The notes under the pieces were generated by a model. It was not told where the DNA came from. It ran no database searches and worked only from the letters and a program-made list of their open reading frames with translations. A stretch of 64,000 nucleotides of DNA from the NCBI GenBank assembly GCA_963930655.1, contig OZ005619.1, positions 19,801,752 to 19,865,751 of the forward strand. The letters are read 5' to 3'. Shown here in pieces: positions 63,867-64,000 of this stretch (its first letter is position 1; each line of letters opens with the position of its first letter). Source of the DNA: Myrica gale. Its lineage: Eukaryota > Streptophyta > Magnoliopsida > Fagales > Myricaceae. Made by a program: the position numbers and the translations under genes.

Positions 63867-64000
63867 GTAATCATCCGAGGACTTCTTAATCTTTGTTTGG
63901 AAGCTTCTTGCATATATTACTTGAATTACCTGTTGCCTGTATAGCTACTTGCTACTCAAAAACCCTTTCCTATATAAATTTTTCACATAAGCACCACTTA

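Noticed and set aside
1-64000. tRNA, rRNA or CRISPR features
   Set aside because: No tRNA-like cloverleaf, rRNA segment or regularly spaced repeat array was recognised. The tandem repeats present are microsatellites, the TRIM minisatellite and local duplications.

Overview
This is a plant nuclear segment, very probably from a eudicot. It is AT-rich, its genes have many GT-AG introns, and it carries plant families (USP/protein-kinase proteins of the plant U-box group, a TRM/DUF4378 protein, plant-type MED12) together with plant-type retroelements and MITEs. All gene models below were built by hand from splice sites, reading phase and comparison between the duplicated copies in the window. No database search was possible.

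Region A (about 1-36.5 kb) is a tandem, minus-strand array of USP-like/coiled-coil/protein-kinase genes (the PUB33/PUB36-like class). I find six copies. Copy 2 (7714-12454) is complete: eight exons, all phases compatible, 770 codons, but no U-box. Copy 1 (1-6100) has good exons and an open kinase exon that runs off the left edge, but carries a frameshift in its coiled-coil exon and a Ty1/copia remnant in an intron. Copies 3 (16.5-19.2 kb), 4 (25.7-28.5 kb), 5 (31.7-36.3 kb) and 6 (21.1-22.5 kb) are decayed to different degrees. The decay is documented by datable-looking insertions: a 295-bp foldback element with an 11-bp target duplication in exon 2 of copy 3, a TRIM retroelement with a 5-bp target duplication in copy 6, several foldback MITEs, a hAT transposase relic, a probable solo LTR, and local tandem duplications.

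Region B (about 36.5-42 kb) is gene-poor and contains a Tourist-like MITE.

Region C (about 42-64 kb) holds three single-copy genes: a TRM13/14/15-like DUF4378 gene on the plus strand (six coding exons, 958 codons, long 5' leader), a small minus-strand gene for a 139-aa basic protein of unknown function, and the plus-strand Mediator kinase-module gene MED12 (CRYPTIC PRECOCIOUS), whose last exons lie beyond the window. From memory of Arabidopsis, TRM13 and TRM14 sit next to PUB33 and PUB36, and TRM15 sits next to CRP/MED12. This window therefore joins on one chromosome neighbours that are split between duplicated blocks in Arabidopsis.

The genes do not form one pathway. The left half is a fast birth-and-death cluster of signalling kinases; the right half is conserved housekeeping and developmental genes.
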